Shown here: in pieces, positions 10,175-19,187 of the stretch
Numbering within the stretch: position 1 is the stretch's first letter
How the letters are laid out: every line of letters starts with the position of its first letter
Source: Demequina litorisediminis
GTDB lineage: Bacteria; Actinomycetota; Actinomycetes; Actinomycetales; Demequinaceae
Length of the DNA stretch: 64,000 nt
Direction of reading: 5' to 3'
Assembly: GCF_030161615.1 (NCBI RefSeq)
Contig: NZ_BSUN01000001.1
Span: 992,001 to 1,056,000 of the forward strand
Translations under genes and position numbers: made by a program
The notes under the pieces: generated by a model
The model's input: the letters and a program-made list of their open reading frames with translations, nothing else
Told to the model about the DNA's origin: nothing
The model's database searches: none

Positions 10175-10190
10175 AGTGACGAATGTCACA
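10175..10190. promoter_or_regulatory. CRP/GlxR-type operator, site 4
   Basis: AGTGA-CGAATG-TCACA, reverse complement TGTGA-CATTCG-TCACT, nearly the same as the site at 4945. It lies upstream of the L,D-transpeptidase and before the divergent GntR gene. Confidence 0.5.
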
Positions 10191-10324
10191 CTCGACTAGT
10201 CCCCGGGTGCGCGTGAGGAAGGGGTGCGCGCCGCCGGGTCGCAGTGGCCCCGACGCTAAAATGCGCTAGCAGTCCTGTCCCACGGCCCTTCCGCGCGGAC
10301 GGCCCAGCAACCCGGAGGCGCAAC

Positions 10325-10984
10325 GTGGCGACGAGCAAAGCGGACCAGGCGTACGGCATCCTTCGCTCACGCATCACCCGAGGCACCTACGGTGCGGGGC
10401 ATCGGCTCGTGGTCGATCAGCCTGGTCCGCGAACACGCCATCTCCTCCGTGCCATGGCGCGAAGCCCTCAGGCGTCTGGAGGCCGAGGGGTGGGTGCAAA
10501 TCGTTCCTAACGTGGGGGCGCTGGTGCGCGCGCATGACGCCGATGACTGGGAGCGATCGATGCACCTGCTGGCCAGGCTTGAGGGCCTTGGCACTGCACT
10601 GTCCTCGGCGCACCTCACCCCCGACGACCTCGATGAGGCGCGCGACCTCAACGCACGGATGCGCGCGGCACTCGAGACCTACGACGGTCCCGCCTACGGC
10701 GAGCCTGCATCGGCGCCTCCACGCCCACCTATGCTCCCGTAGCGGCGACGCGCGGCTCACCTCGCTGCTGGAACACGAGTGGATTCGCGCGGAGCCTCAT
10801 CCGCAACTCGGCGTCGTTCCACGCCCCGGGCCGTGCGGTCGCGGTCTTGGAGGAGCATGACGCGCTGATCGACCTCATCGCGGCGGGCACGGACGCGGAT
10901 GCCGTCGAGAGCGCCACGCGGGCACACATTCTCGGGACGCTCGAGGCGGTAATCGATCACGAGGCCGGCCAGACTGCGCCCTAG
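10325..10984 (+). CDS. GntR-family transcriptional regulator, FadR/FCD type (three frame breaks)
   Basis: DNA-binding regulator, about 218 residues after correction. The winged helix occupies residues 1-70 (ATSKADQAYGILRSRITRGT, then LVREHAISSVPWREALRRLE and EGWVQIVPNVGALV); the effector domain follows with LARLEGLGTALSSAHLTPDD, HEWIRAELIRNSASFHAPGR and LEEHDALIDLIAAGTDADAV, the FCD pattern with acid and His metal ligands. GTG start chosen because GGAGG stands seven bases before it. Frame breaks near 10421, 10703 and 10781 are all AGCCT for AGCT. A repeat of family A follows immediately and may act as terminator. Its target is unknown; nearest genes are the MetF-like and dehydrogenase genes downstream. 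Confidence 0.87.
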
Positions 10985-11033
10985 GAGTCACTGAGTGCGC
11001 ATATAGGCGCGGAACCGTGCACTCAGCGACTCC
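10984..11033. repeat. Intergenic inverted repeat family A, copy 1
   Basis: Left arm GAGTCACTGAGTGC (10985-10998), right arm GCACTCAGCGACTC, 20-base loop. Closely similar copies stand at 20323 and 52153; see those entries. Confidence 0.75.
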
Positions 11034-11103
11034 CAGGGCGCCGGCGGCGATCGCCTAGAGTGGTGGCGCACGTTTTCCTGATGGACCGAGGAGGTCCCCA
11101 CCG

Positions 11104-11931
11104 ATGACCGGCCACGACGCCGTCCTCGCGGACCTCTCGTTGGAGATCTCCGCCGCCGACCTGCCCCGCGTGGCACAATCCACCTCTCGGCTACCTCGCG
11201 GCGCCCGCGTGCACGTGACGGCACTCGCGACCGAGTCCCCCGCGGACCGCGTCGCGACGGCGTCGGAACTCGTGACCCACGGCCTCACCCCGGTGCCTCA
11301 CCTGGCCGCGCGACGGCTCACGACCGCAGATGAACTCGAGAGCACGGTCGCGGCCCTGGCCCACGCCACGGCACAGGAGTCGCTGTTCGTCATCGGCGGC
11401 GACCCGCGTACACCGGCAGGGCCCTACTCGAGCGCCCTCGAGGTCATCGAGTCGGGAGTCCTCGCGCGGCACGGCGTGCGGCAGGTCGGCATCGGCGCAT
11501 ACCCCGAGGGCCACCCGAACATCGCCACCGACGTGTTGTGGGAGGCGCTGGCCGCAAAGGCCGATGCGCTCGCCGCGCAAGGCATCTCCGGCTCGATCAT
11601 CACACAGGTCTCGTTCGACGCCGATGCGGTGCTCGCCTGGATCGCCGCCGCCCGCGAGCGTGGCATCCACCTGCCGGTGCGCGTCGGTGTCCCCGGCCCG
11701 ATGGGGGTGGCACGTCTCCTTGCCTTCGCGCGCAGGCTCGGCATGGGTTCAGCAGCGGTGCTCGCGCGCAAGTACGGCGCGCAGTTGGGCGGCATGCTCG
11801 GCTCGGCCGGGCCCGACGACCTGCTCGACGAGGTGCTCGCGGGCCTCACGCCCGGCCACGGCGACGTCAGCACCCACCTCTACACGTTCGGCGGCCTGGA
11901 CGCGACGCTCGACTGGCTCGCGGCACGCTAG
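11104..11931 (+). CDS. MetF-like methylenetetrahydrofolate reductase family protein
   Basis: A 275-residue protein with the TIM-barrel pattern of 5,10-methylenetetrahydrofolate reductase: LEISAADLPRV at the start, VTPHLAARR-like segment (LTPVPHLAARRLT), LFVIGGDP, IGIGAYPEGHPN (here VGIGAYPEGHPN), GISGSIITQVSFD and PVRVGVPGPM. The usual family reaction reduces methylene-THF to methyl-THF with FAD. It is more divergent than housekeeping MetF, so a related one-carbon or demethylation role is possible. GAGGAGG stands 9 bases before the ATG. The dehydrogenase gene begins 70 bases later on the same strand. Confidence 0.82.
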   Translation: MTGHDAVLADLSLEISAADLPRVAQSTSRLPRGARVHVTALATESPADRVATASELVTHGLTPVPHLAARRLTTADELESTVAALAHATAQESLFVIGGDPRTPAGPYSSALEVIESGVLARHGVRQVGIGAYPEGHPNIATDVLWEALAAKADALAAQGISGSIITQVSFDADAVLAWIAAARERGIHLPVRVGVPGPMGVARLLAFARRLGMGSAAVLARKYGAQLGGMLGSAGPDDLLDEVLAGLTPGHGDVSTHLYTFGGLDATLDWLAAR

Positions 11932-12001
11932 CCGCGCCTGGCATCGGCCACGGGACCGCGCTGGGCGGATGGATCCGCGGACGTCTGTCGTTGACACCGT
12001 C

Positions 12002-13472
12002 ATGAACCGCGAGAGCATCCTGCTGGAGTCCGTTCCGACCGACTTGTTCGTTGGCGGCCGATGGCGCGGCGCGTCCGACGGCGGAACCCTCAACGTCGCG
12101 GACCCGGCGACGGGCACGACACTGTCGACCATTGCATCGGCCACCGCGGACGACGCACGCGCCGCCATGGATGCTGCGGCCGACGCCTTCCCCACCTGGT
12201 CCCGCACCCCTGCCAGACAGCGCGGCGAGATTCTGCGTCGCGCCTTCGACCTCCTCACGGAACGGGCGGACGACTTTGCGCTCCTCATGACCCTGGAGAT
12301 GGGCAAGCCGCTCGCGGAGAGTCGCGGCGAGGTGAAGTACGGCGGCGAGTTCCTCCGATGGTTCTCCGAGGAAGCCGCCCGCATCCGAGGCGCCTACGGC
12401 GCCAACCCCGAGGGCACCGGGCGCACCATCGTGTCGCAGCACGCCGTGGGACCGTGTTACCTGATCACGCCGTGGAACTTCCCCCTCGCGATGGCCACCC
12501 GCAAAATCGCTCCAGCGCTCGCAGGCTGGGTGCACCGTCGTCATCAAGCCGGCCTCGCGCACCCCGCTCACCACGCTCGCCTTCGCCGCGTTGCTGGAGG
12601 AGGCCGGGGTGCCGGCGGGAGTCGTGAACGTGCTGACCACGGCATCGTCCGGTGAGGTATCCGAACCGATCCTCGCCGACCCACGCCTGCGCAAACTGTC
12701 GTTCACCGGCTCCACGTCCGTGGGCTCGTCACTCCTGGAGAAGGCAGCCGGCGGAGTGCTGCGGACGTCGATGGAACTGGGCGGCAACGCGCCCTTCGTG
12801 GTGTTTGACGACGCCTCGCTGGACGATGCCGTGGACGGCGCGATCGCGGCCAAGTTCCGCAACATCGGCCAGGCTTGCACGGCGGCCAACAGGTTCATCG
12901 TGCACTCATCTGTGGTGGAGGACTTCGCAGCGCGGGTGACAGCGCGGGTGCGAGAGATGAAGGTTGGGCGCGGCACGGAGGACGGAGTGAGCATCGGCCC
13001 CCTCATCGACGCGAACGCGGTCGACAAGGCTGCCGCCCTCGTCGCCGATGCCGTGAAACGGGGCGCCACGCTGCTGACGGGCGGCTCGCGCGTCGACGGG
13101 CCAGGCACGTTCTTCGAGCCAACCGTCCTGACGGAGGTGCCCGCGGACGCGGACCTCATGCGTGAGGAGATCTTCGGCCCCGTGCTCGCGATCACCACCT
13201 TTGACACGGAGGACGAAGGCGTGGCGCTGGCGAACCGCACTGAGTACGGCCTGGTGTCCTACGTCTACACGGACTCCTTGGCGCGCGGCCAGCGCATGAT
13301 CGAGACGCTCGAGACGGGGATGATGGGCCTCAACGTCGGCGTCGTGTCGAACGCGTCGGCTCCGTTCGGCGGCTGGAAGATGTCCGGGCTGGGCCGCGAG
13401 GGCGGCGCCGAGGGCGTCCACGAGTATCTGGAGACCAAGTACACGATGACGGCGGACCCGTTCAGCGCGTGA
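12002..13472 (+). CDS. NAD(P)-dependent succinate-semialdehyde dehydrogenase family (one frame break)
   Basis: Oxidises an aldehyde, probably succinate semialdehyde, to the acid. 489 residues after restoring AGCT at 12528. Motifs in order: DLFVGGRWRGAS, TPWNFPLAMATRKIAPALAA, FTGSTSVGS (cofactor loop), the catalytic Glu in SMELGGNAPFVVFD, the catalytic Cys in FRNIGQACTAANRF, and EEIFGPVLAI. The length and the sequence around IGQACTAANR match GabD-type enzymes better than betaine aldehyde dehydrogenases. It could form an operon with the MetF-like gene. No GABA transaminase is present nearby. Confidence 0.88.
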
Positions 13473-13544
13473 CCCGTGCACGTGCCTCCGCCCTCCCGCC
13501 CTTCCACCGGCCCAACCTTCCACCCTCCCAGCCGCCCGCCCGAC

Positions 13545-13634
13545 AGTTTGAACCAGATCTGAGCCCGACACGCCGGGCCAGCCACGGCATCGGGCCTATG
13601 ACACCGCGTGTCGCTGGCAAGAGTGGTTCAAAGT
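13545..13634. repeat. Intergenic inverted repeat family B, copy 1
   Basis: Termini AGTTTGAACC (13545-13554) and GGTTCAAAGT (13625-13634), with CGACACGCCG and a matching CGCGTGTCG inside. A copy of the same length and inner motifs lies at 52815-52906. Confidence 0.7.
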
Positions 13635-13641
13635 GAGGGCG

Positions 13642-13690
13642 CGGAGGCGGGTTCAGGCGGAGGCGGGTTCAGGCGGAGGCGGGTTCAGGC
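13642..13690. repeat. Three tandem copies of a 16-bp unit
   Basis: GGAGGCGGGTTCAGGC is repeated three times head to tail. The last copy contains the stop codon of the GH43 gene on the minus strand; the other copies lie in the 3' untranslated region. Confidence 0.8.
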
Positions 13691-14720
13691 GGCGGCGTCG
13701 CCCTCGGGCAGGCCCGATGCCGGCAGCACGTCCGTCGCCGTCGGCGCCGGCCGCTGAAGCGGCGCGGGCGTTCCCCATTGGGGCTCGCCGTCAACGAAGG
13801 GAAGCACCTGCGCGCACGCCTGGCGGTTGGGCTCCCACAGCGGGTCGCCCACGATGGTCGTGTAGGTGCGAGCGTGGTAGACGAGCACGGTGTTGCCGTC
13901 GGCGTCCTCGGTGAACGAGTTGTGGCCCGGACCATAGATCCCCGCCGAGGGATCCGAGGTGAAGACGGGCTGAGGAGACTTCTCCCAGGACGCGGGGTCG
14001 AGCAGGTCTGCATCGGCCGATGCCGTGAGCAGGCCCATCGCGTACTCGATCCCCGTGCCGGAGGCCGAGTAGGTCAGGAAGATGCGACCGTCACGGACAA
14101 GCACGGATGCGCCCTCGTTGACCGAGAACACCTGGCACTCCCAGTCAAACTCGGGGCGGGTGAGGAGAACCGCGGGGGTGCCGAGCGTCCAGGGATTCTC
14201 CATGCGCGCGATGTACAGGTTGGAGTTGCCCTCGATCGCGAGGTCCTGCTGCGCCCACACCAGGTACTGCTCACCGCCGTGCACAAAGCCTGGTGGCGTC
14301 CAGCGCGAACGACTCCCAGCCGGTGTCGACCTGGCCGCGCTCGACCCAGGTGCCGGCGAGCGGGTTGGCATCCGTGCACTCGAGGCAGTAGACGCGGTGG
14401 TTGAAGGTCTCGGCGGTGCCAGGCTCGTCGGCACTCGGGGCGCCGTTGGGGGCCGCGGCGTAGTAGATGTACCAGGCGCCATTCACACGGTGGATCTCCG
14501 GGGCCCAGATGAGGTTCGACTGCGGGCCGGCCTCGTGCTTGGTCCAGATGGTCACCTCGTCGGCGGACTGCAGATCCTCGAGGGACGAGGCGCGACGGAG
14601 GACGATGCGGTCATACAGCGGGTACGAGCCCGTGAAGTAGTACTGGCCGTCCACGCGCAGCACGCACGGGTCGGCGCGCTGCAGCACGATGGGGCTGGGG
14701 ATGCTGGTGTCGATCGTCAT
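13685..14720 (-). CDS. Glycoside hydrolase family 43, cytoplasmic (one frame break)
   Basis: Releases arabinose or xylose from oligosaccharides. 344 residues after restoring AGCT near 14287; no signal peptide. Five-bladed propeller motifs: RADPCVLRVDGQYYFTGSYP (catalytic base Asp), IWAPEIHRVNGAWYIYYAA, a WESFALDATSF segment, then the acid Glu region around RPEFDWECQVFSVNEG, and GPGHNSFTEDADG near the end. The pattern fits exo-arabinofuranosidase or beta-xylosidase subfamilies. The upstream symporter gene (15067-16493) probably imports the oligosaccharide it cleaves. A LacI-type palindrome lies 55 bp upstream of its start. Confidence 0.86.
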
Positions 14721-14774
14721 GCGGGCCTCAGTCTCACGGGTGGGCGCGCGGTCGAGATGGCCGGTAGCGCCTGC

Positions 14775-14790
14775 TTTCTAACGTTGTAAA
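14775..14790. promoter_or_regulatory. LacI-family operator upstream of GH43
   Basis: TTTCTAACGTTGTAAA reads as TTTNNAACGTTNNAAA, a 16-bp palindrome with the AACGTT core common to LacI/GalR operators of sugar genes in actinobacteria. It is placed to repress the GH43 gene. No LacI gene is in the window. Confidence 0.5.
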
Positions 14791-14898
14791 TCGTAGCGGA
14801 CGCGAGCCAGGGGTCCAAGTGCCGCACATCCTGGACCAGGCGGTGAGTGCGGACTGGGCCTCGCTCTGGGCCTCGCTCTGCGTCTGCCCACCCTCACC

Positions 14899-15022
14899 GC
14901 CCACTGGGCGACACCCAGGTGCACGAGGACGCCCTCAAGGTCCACCAGAACGCCCACCTCACGGCGTGCGCCCTAGTGGACCGCCACGGCGCGCCCGCGC
15001 ACGTTGGTGCACCCCAGTGGGC
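14899..15022. repeat. Long inverted repeat in the GH43-symporter gap
   Basis: GCCCACTGGG (14899-14908) pairs with CCCAGTGGGC (15013-15022); nested GGTCCACC and AGTGGACC lie inside. The 346-base gap 14721-15066 holds this structure and the operator at 14775; no gene is seen in it. Two tandem copies of TGGGCCTCGCTC stand just before the left arm. Confidence 0.45.
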
Positions 15023-15066
15023 AATCCGGGTGCCGCGCCCGGCACGTCGCTCGCCATCGATGCGAC

Positions 15067-16493
15067 CTACCGGGCACGGACGAGTGAGTACCTACGGTCG
15101 AACCCGTTCTCCAGCGCGTCGCGATCGACGATGCCCGCCGTCACAGTGCTGTCAGCAGGAACGAGCGCCGCGACCGCCGGGTCGAGGTCAAGGTCAAGTT
15201 CCTCGTCCTCGCCAGGCGCGCGCAGGCTCCTGTCGTCTCGCATGAGGAAGCTCGCGATGACGGTGACGGTGACGATCACACCGGTCATCACCAGGTAGGT
15301 GTTGGCGAATCCGATCGAGTCGTACGCCGCCCCGAACGGCAGCGAGAACGCCGCCACGCCGAGCGACTTGGCGACGCCGAAGCCCAGCATGTAGGCGGTC
15401 GCCGAGATTCGGACGTCAAACACCCTGGTGATGTACTTCATGACCGACACCAGCATGAGTGGCATCTCGATGGCGGCCAGCAGCCTCCACGCGATGAGCG
15501 CCTCGGTGGTCGTCACGAGCGCCGACCCCAGGACGCGCACCACGAGGATCGCGGCGAACATCTGCAGACCGCGCTTGGCGCCAATCTTGTTGATGAACCA
15601 TGGCGCCACGAGCATCACGGCCGCCTCGCAGAAGATCTGGATGGTCACCACGTAGGAAAACAGCCTGCTCGGGGTTGCCATGCGAGACGTGCTGCGCGAA
15701 GTAGATCGAGTACTGCTGATCGAACACGTCGTAGAGCGCCGCGGTGCCAAACATCAGCACCACGAATCCGACGAAGCCTACGGTCCGTCACCAGCCGCTT
15801 GAGGGTCTCCTTGGTGATCGCGGTGCCGCGCGTGGCATCGGCCGATGCGGCGGCACCCTTGGCGGCATCGGGCACCTTGGCGACAAACAGCAAGGCGCCG
15901 AGCACGATGGCGCAGAACGAGGCCGCCCACCAGATGCTGTCGGGGTTGACGTTGGCCCACATCCAGCCGGAGACCAGGGTGATCGTTCCTCCGGCGATGG
16001 AGCCGAACAGGCGGGCGTGCCCGTACTCGAAGTGGTTGGCGCGGGATGCGCGCTCGTTGTAGGCCTCGACGACGGAGACGCCCGCGAGGAGCACGAGTGC
16101 CATGAACATGCCGCCGACCACTGCGGCGCCGGTCATGCTCCATTCCATGAGGGGCGGGAAGGCAAAGGCGAAGAACGGACCCACCATCGCACCGCACAAC
16201 ACCACAAACGAGAACAGGTGCTTCTTCAGTCCGAGGCGGTCTTGGAGGTAGCCGTAGAGGGGTTGCAGGCACAGCGCGGTGACGGCCATGACGGTGTTGA
16301 TGAGGCCGATGTCACCGCCGTCCATTCCCTTGGCGTGGAACCACAGTCCATGGAACGAAAAGAAGATCTGCCAGATAGCGAAGTAGAAGAAGTACAGGCC
16401 GCCGTAGTTCCAGAACACGGCGCGCTTCAGCGACGAGCCGAGGGTCGATGACGATGGGGCGGTGGAGGCGGGCAATGAGGTCGGGACGCTCAC
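15067..16493 (-). CDS. MFS oligosaccharide:H+ symporter, LacY/RafB type (two frame breaks)
   Basis: Membrane carrier of about 474 residues with twelve predicted helices. The N-terminal WNYGGLYFFYFAIWQIFFSF and the GLKKHLFSFVVLCGAMVGPF loop match the oligosaccharide:proton symporter family. The tail is long, acidic and cytoplasmic. GTG start chosen because AGGAGGG stands seven bases before it. Frame breaks near 15778 and 15662 are AGGCT for AGCT. Downstream is a GH43 enzyme, so the likely cargo is an arabino- or xylo-oligosaccharide that is cleaved inside the cell. Confidence 0.87.
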
Positions 16494-16803
16494 GGGTGCC
16501 CTCCTTTCTTGCGAGGGCGCACAACGGGCGTCCGGAGTTCGGGGTGCCGGGCGCGAGACGGACCCGTGAGGGCGGCCCCGCGCGGGGGCGGGCCCTCCTT
16601 CGGGTCCGACATGTCATTCCACCATGCCATTGTGACCGGTCCCAACAAAGTGGCCTTGGTCCCACGTCGTGTCCGAAATGTGACTCAACCGCAACCCCAC
16701 CGAAGCCGAAACCGCCCTGGCACGCGCGACCGCCATGTGACGATGGATGACCGCACGCGCATCGAGGCGCACCACGTCATGACACCCCAACGTAAGGACC
16801 TCG
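16494..16803. other. Divergent control region, symporter and lipoprotein
   Basis: The 310-base gap lies between two divergent genes. It holds a GC-rich hairpin (GGGCGGCCCCG... near 16575-16600), several GTGAC half sites (near 16634, 16679, 16737) that do not pair into a full palindrome, and CCCCAACGT just before the lipoprotein gene without a matching -10. No gene is seen. Confidence 0.4.
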
Positions 16804-17467
16804 ATGCCCCGCCTCCTCCTCACCTCCGTGATCGCCGCAGCACTGGCCTGCGCCGGTTGCGCGTCATCTGCGGACGTCACGATGGCCGCGGCAAGTACCG
16901 CCGCTGGCGACACCACGACGCTGAGCGCTGAGCGGTCGGGCACCTCCGCGACGGCCGATCCCGCCGTGCAGTTCTGGAGCACCGTCACCGCCGTCGAAGA
17001 GCAGATCGGGACGATCATCGCGGAGGACATCGGCCGCACGTTCCACGAGCGCATCGGCGGCCAGGACACGGCGGTTGCCCTCTCGACCGTGGCTGAGACC
17101 GAGTTGGGCTGGGCGCTGGACGAGCATTTCGCGGTACTGCCCGATGCCTCGGAAACCGAGGACATCCTGGTGCGCACGCTAAACAACCCGTCGATCCTTG
17201 GTGCGGAGTCCGACGTGGACGTGCGCAAGAACGCGTTCGTCCGTTACGGATCAGACGATGCCGGCGACTACGCCCGCGACATGTGCCGCACCCTCACCGA
17301 CGGCTCGCGTGCGGAACTTGTCGCTGCGATCGCGGACGCCTCGGACACCTCGCGGACCGATCCAGGGTCACCCTCGACCGCGGGCGCCGCACTTGCCGTG
17401 GTGGTGTGCCCCGAGATGACGGACGAGTATCTCGCGGCACTAAACGAGCCTCGCCAGCACGGCCTAG
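16804..17467 (+). CDS. Lipoprotein of unknown function (one frame break)
   Basis: Exported and lipid-anchored: MPRLLLTSVIAAALACAGC gives a lipobox ALACAGC. About 220 residues after restoring AGCT near 17449, which puts the stop at 17465 (protein end NELASTA) instead of a run-on tail. Two Cys in the mature part (MCRTLTDGS and VVCPEMTDEY) probably form a disulfide. The spacing resembles small actinobacterial secreted domains of the DUF732 type, but I cannot confirm this. AAGGA stands before the ATG. The tocopherol-cyclase-like gene converges on it. Confidence 0.72.
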
Positions 17468-17477
17468 CAAGCCTTAC

Positions 17478-18551
17478 TCAGCAGCGCCTCCGGCGCCTAT
17501 CTGGTGCCCCGCATCTCGACAAGTCGCTCTGCTCACCATGAACTTCCAGCCCGGCCGCGTGCCCGGTGTCCTCGACGATCACCTTTCCCGCCGCATCGGC
17601 CAGCCGCACATGGACGCGAGCGTCGAGCGTTTCTTCCACGCGACGGTGCATCTCGGTGCGAATGGGGGCATGGAGGAGCCCCCGCGCCGACGTTCGGCGA
17701 CCAGTTCGAGGCTCTCACCCTGAGGTGAGGTGAGGCGCCATTTCACCTCGGCGTCGTCGATCTCGAGCATGGTGACCTGCGCGCCGGTGTAGGTCGCGAA
17801 TCGGTGGAGACCCTCGGGCGTGCGCAGACCGACGATGAAGCCCCGGAAGCGGGTACGCCCCCACGGGACGATGGCGATCGATGCGGACAGGCTGAGGCCG
17901 AGCACGGAGAAATGGTTGCTCTGCATCCACACATACGCCGCGGGGAAGGCCCGACCCCAGTCCTTCTCGAGATAGCCGCGTCCGCCGGAGAAGTCCAGGT
18001 GGCGACCGCCGAGGGTGAGGGTCCCCGAGAGATCGTGGCCGAAGGAGAGCAGCCCGTGGTAACACTCCATGACAGGCACCCACGCGTAGCGGCCCATGAC
18101 CCCGGGCGCAGTGGGGGTGACGGGCCAGGGATCGAGTGGGCTGGTGAAGTCCACCCGCCCCGCCAGGCCCGAGCCCTCGAGGCCCACATCGATGCCGCGT
18201 TCTCCGAAGCGGTTGCGGGCGATCGCGACATCAAAGCGGCGAGGGTCGGCGAGGAAGTCCTGTGCAGGAAAAGCCTCGTACCACGAGTCCCCTGTCACGC
18301 CGTCGAGCACCTGGACGAACGCCTCGTCGCTGCCTCCCTTTCCTCCGTTTCCTCCCAGAAAGATGCCCGGAATAACGGCGATTCTGGCGCTGAGGTCTGC
18401 GGAGACCAGCCTTGACGTACCAGCCCTCAAAGAACCCTCGTCCACCCTGGTAGTCGCCGTGGTAGCCAGCGGGGTGCCATGTCGAGGCAAGCGTTTTTAC
18501 CGTGCGGACCACTGGGCGCGACACGGACCTCATGGCCGATTGCGCCGCCAT
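17478..18551 (-). CDS. Tocopherol-cyclase-like protein (two frame breaks)
   Basis: A lipocalin-like barrel protein of about 350 residues related to plant tocopherol cyclase. The family hallmark WHPAGYHGDYQGGRGFFEGWYVKLVS stands at the N-terminus, followed by GIFLGGNGGKGGSDEAFVQVLDG, GVMGRYAWVPVMECYHGLLS, the RGYLEKDWGRAFPAAYVWMQSNHF core, and a C-terminal VHVRLADAAGKVIVEDTG. Frame breaks near 18412 (AGGCT for AGCT) and 17683 (a lost base or two extra). In bacteria this family is uncharacterised; a role with lipids, quinones or carotenoids is inference. Start is uncertain (ATG at 18551 or 18533). The last residues overlap the convergent lipoprotein gene region closely. Confidence 0.75.
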
Positions 18552-18592
18552 AGAGACACTCGCGGACAGCCGGCGGCCGTCACCCATGGCTG

Positions 18593-18845
18593 TTAGCCGC
18601 GCAGTTCCGTCTGAGCCCGCGCGAGCCACCCGAGCGCGCGAATGCTCTCCCAGGTGCCGGCGCGCAGTCCCGAGGCCGCACCCGACGCCCGTTCAAGAAG
18701 CACCGCAGCATCGGGCGTGCCCTTGGCCGCGATGGCCAGCACGGCGAGCGCCTCGACGCTTTCCCACGTTCCTGCCTTGAGCCTGCTCCGCCGCGCTCAC
18801 AGCGGATGCTCGAGTCAAGGCGCCAGGATCGTAACGCGTGTCCAT
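18593..18845 (-). CDS. Small protein with duplicated AGTWES motif (one frame break)
   Basis: An 83-residue protein, missed by simple frame scans because AGCT near 18782 reads AGGCT. GGAGGT stands five bases before ATG. After correction the chain has two similar helical units: EQLKAGTWESVEALAVLAIA and SGLRAGTWESIRALGWLARA, joined by KGTPDAAVLLERA. The repeat suggests a small internally symmetric helical fold. No membrane segment or signal. Function unknown. It lies between the tocopherol-cyclase-like gene and the S4 protein gene, which is divergent. Confidence 0.68.
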
Positions 18846-18936
18846 GCTGACCTCCATGTGGGCACGATGCCCTGGACGCATCGTGGCATGGCAGGCATGC
18901 GCGGTGGAAGACCGCGAGCCCAGTTAGCATGCGACC

Positions 18937-19164
18937 ATGACTCAGCGCGACCAGATTGACGAGGTCTCCACCGGCGGCGGGACCATCCGCCTCGGCCAGT
19001 TCCTCCAGGCTCGCGGGGCTTGTGGACTCGGGCGGCATCGCCAAGGAGCGAATCCGCGACGGCGAGGTCACCGTCAACGGCGAAGAAGACCTGCGCCGGG
19101 GACGCCGGCCCAGGTGGGCGACGTGGTCGCGTTCGGCGGACGGCGGGCGCGCGTCGTCGAGTAG
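18937..19164 (+). CDS. S4-domain RNA-binding protein
   Basis: A 75-residue single S4 domain of the YbcJ/YaaA kind that binds structured RNA. Corrected sequence: TIRLGQFLQLAGLVDSGGIA, KERIRDGEVTVNGEEDLRRG, then QVGDVVAFGGRRARVVE. Two compensating errors lie inside: an extra base near 19011 (AGGCT for AGCT) and a lost G near 19107, so start and stop stay in one frame. A separate small gene diverges upstream. In relatives such proteins aid ribosome biogenesis or rescue; the partner here is unknown. Confidence 0.85.
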   Translation: MTQRDQIDEVSTGGGTIRLGQFLQARGACGLGRHRQGANPRRRGHRQRRRRPAPGTPAQVGDVVAFGGRRARVVE

Positions 19165-19187
19165 CGCGCGAGGAGAGCGAACCGGCC

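Noticed and set aside
13545-13634. CRISPR array or phage attachment site
   Set aside because: Only inverted, not direct, repeats; no spacers, cas genes, integrase or tRNA overlap.
16787-16804. Another copy of the ECF promoter motif (CCCCAACGT) before the lipoprotein gene
   Set aside because: The -10 element at the fixed 17-base spacing is missing and the motif lies too near the start codon.
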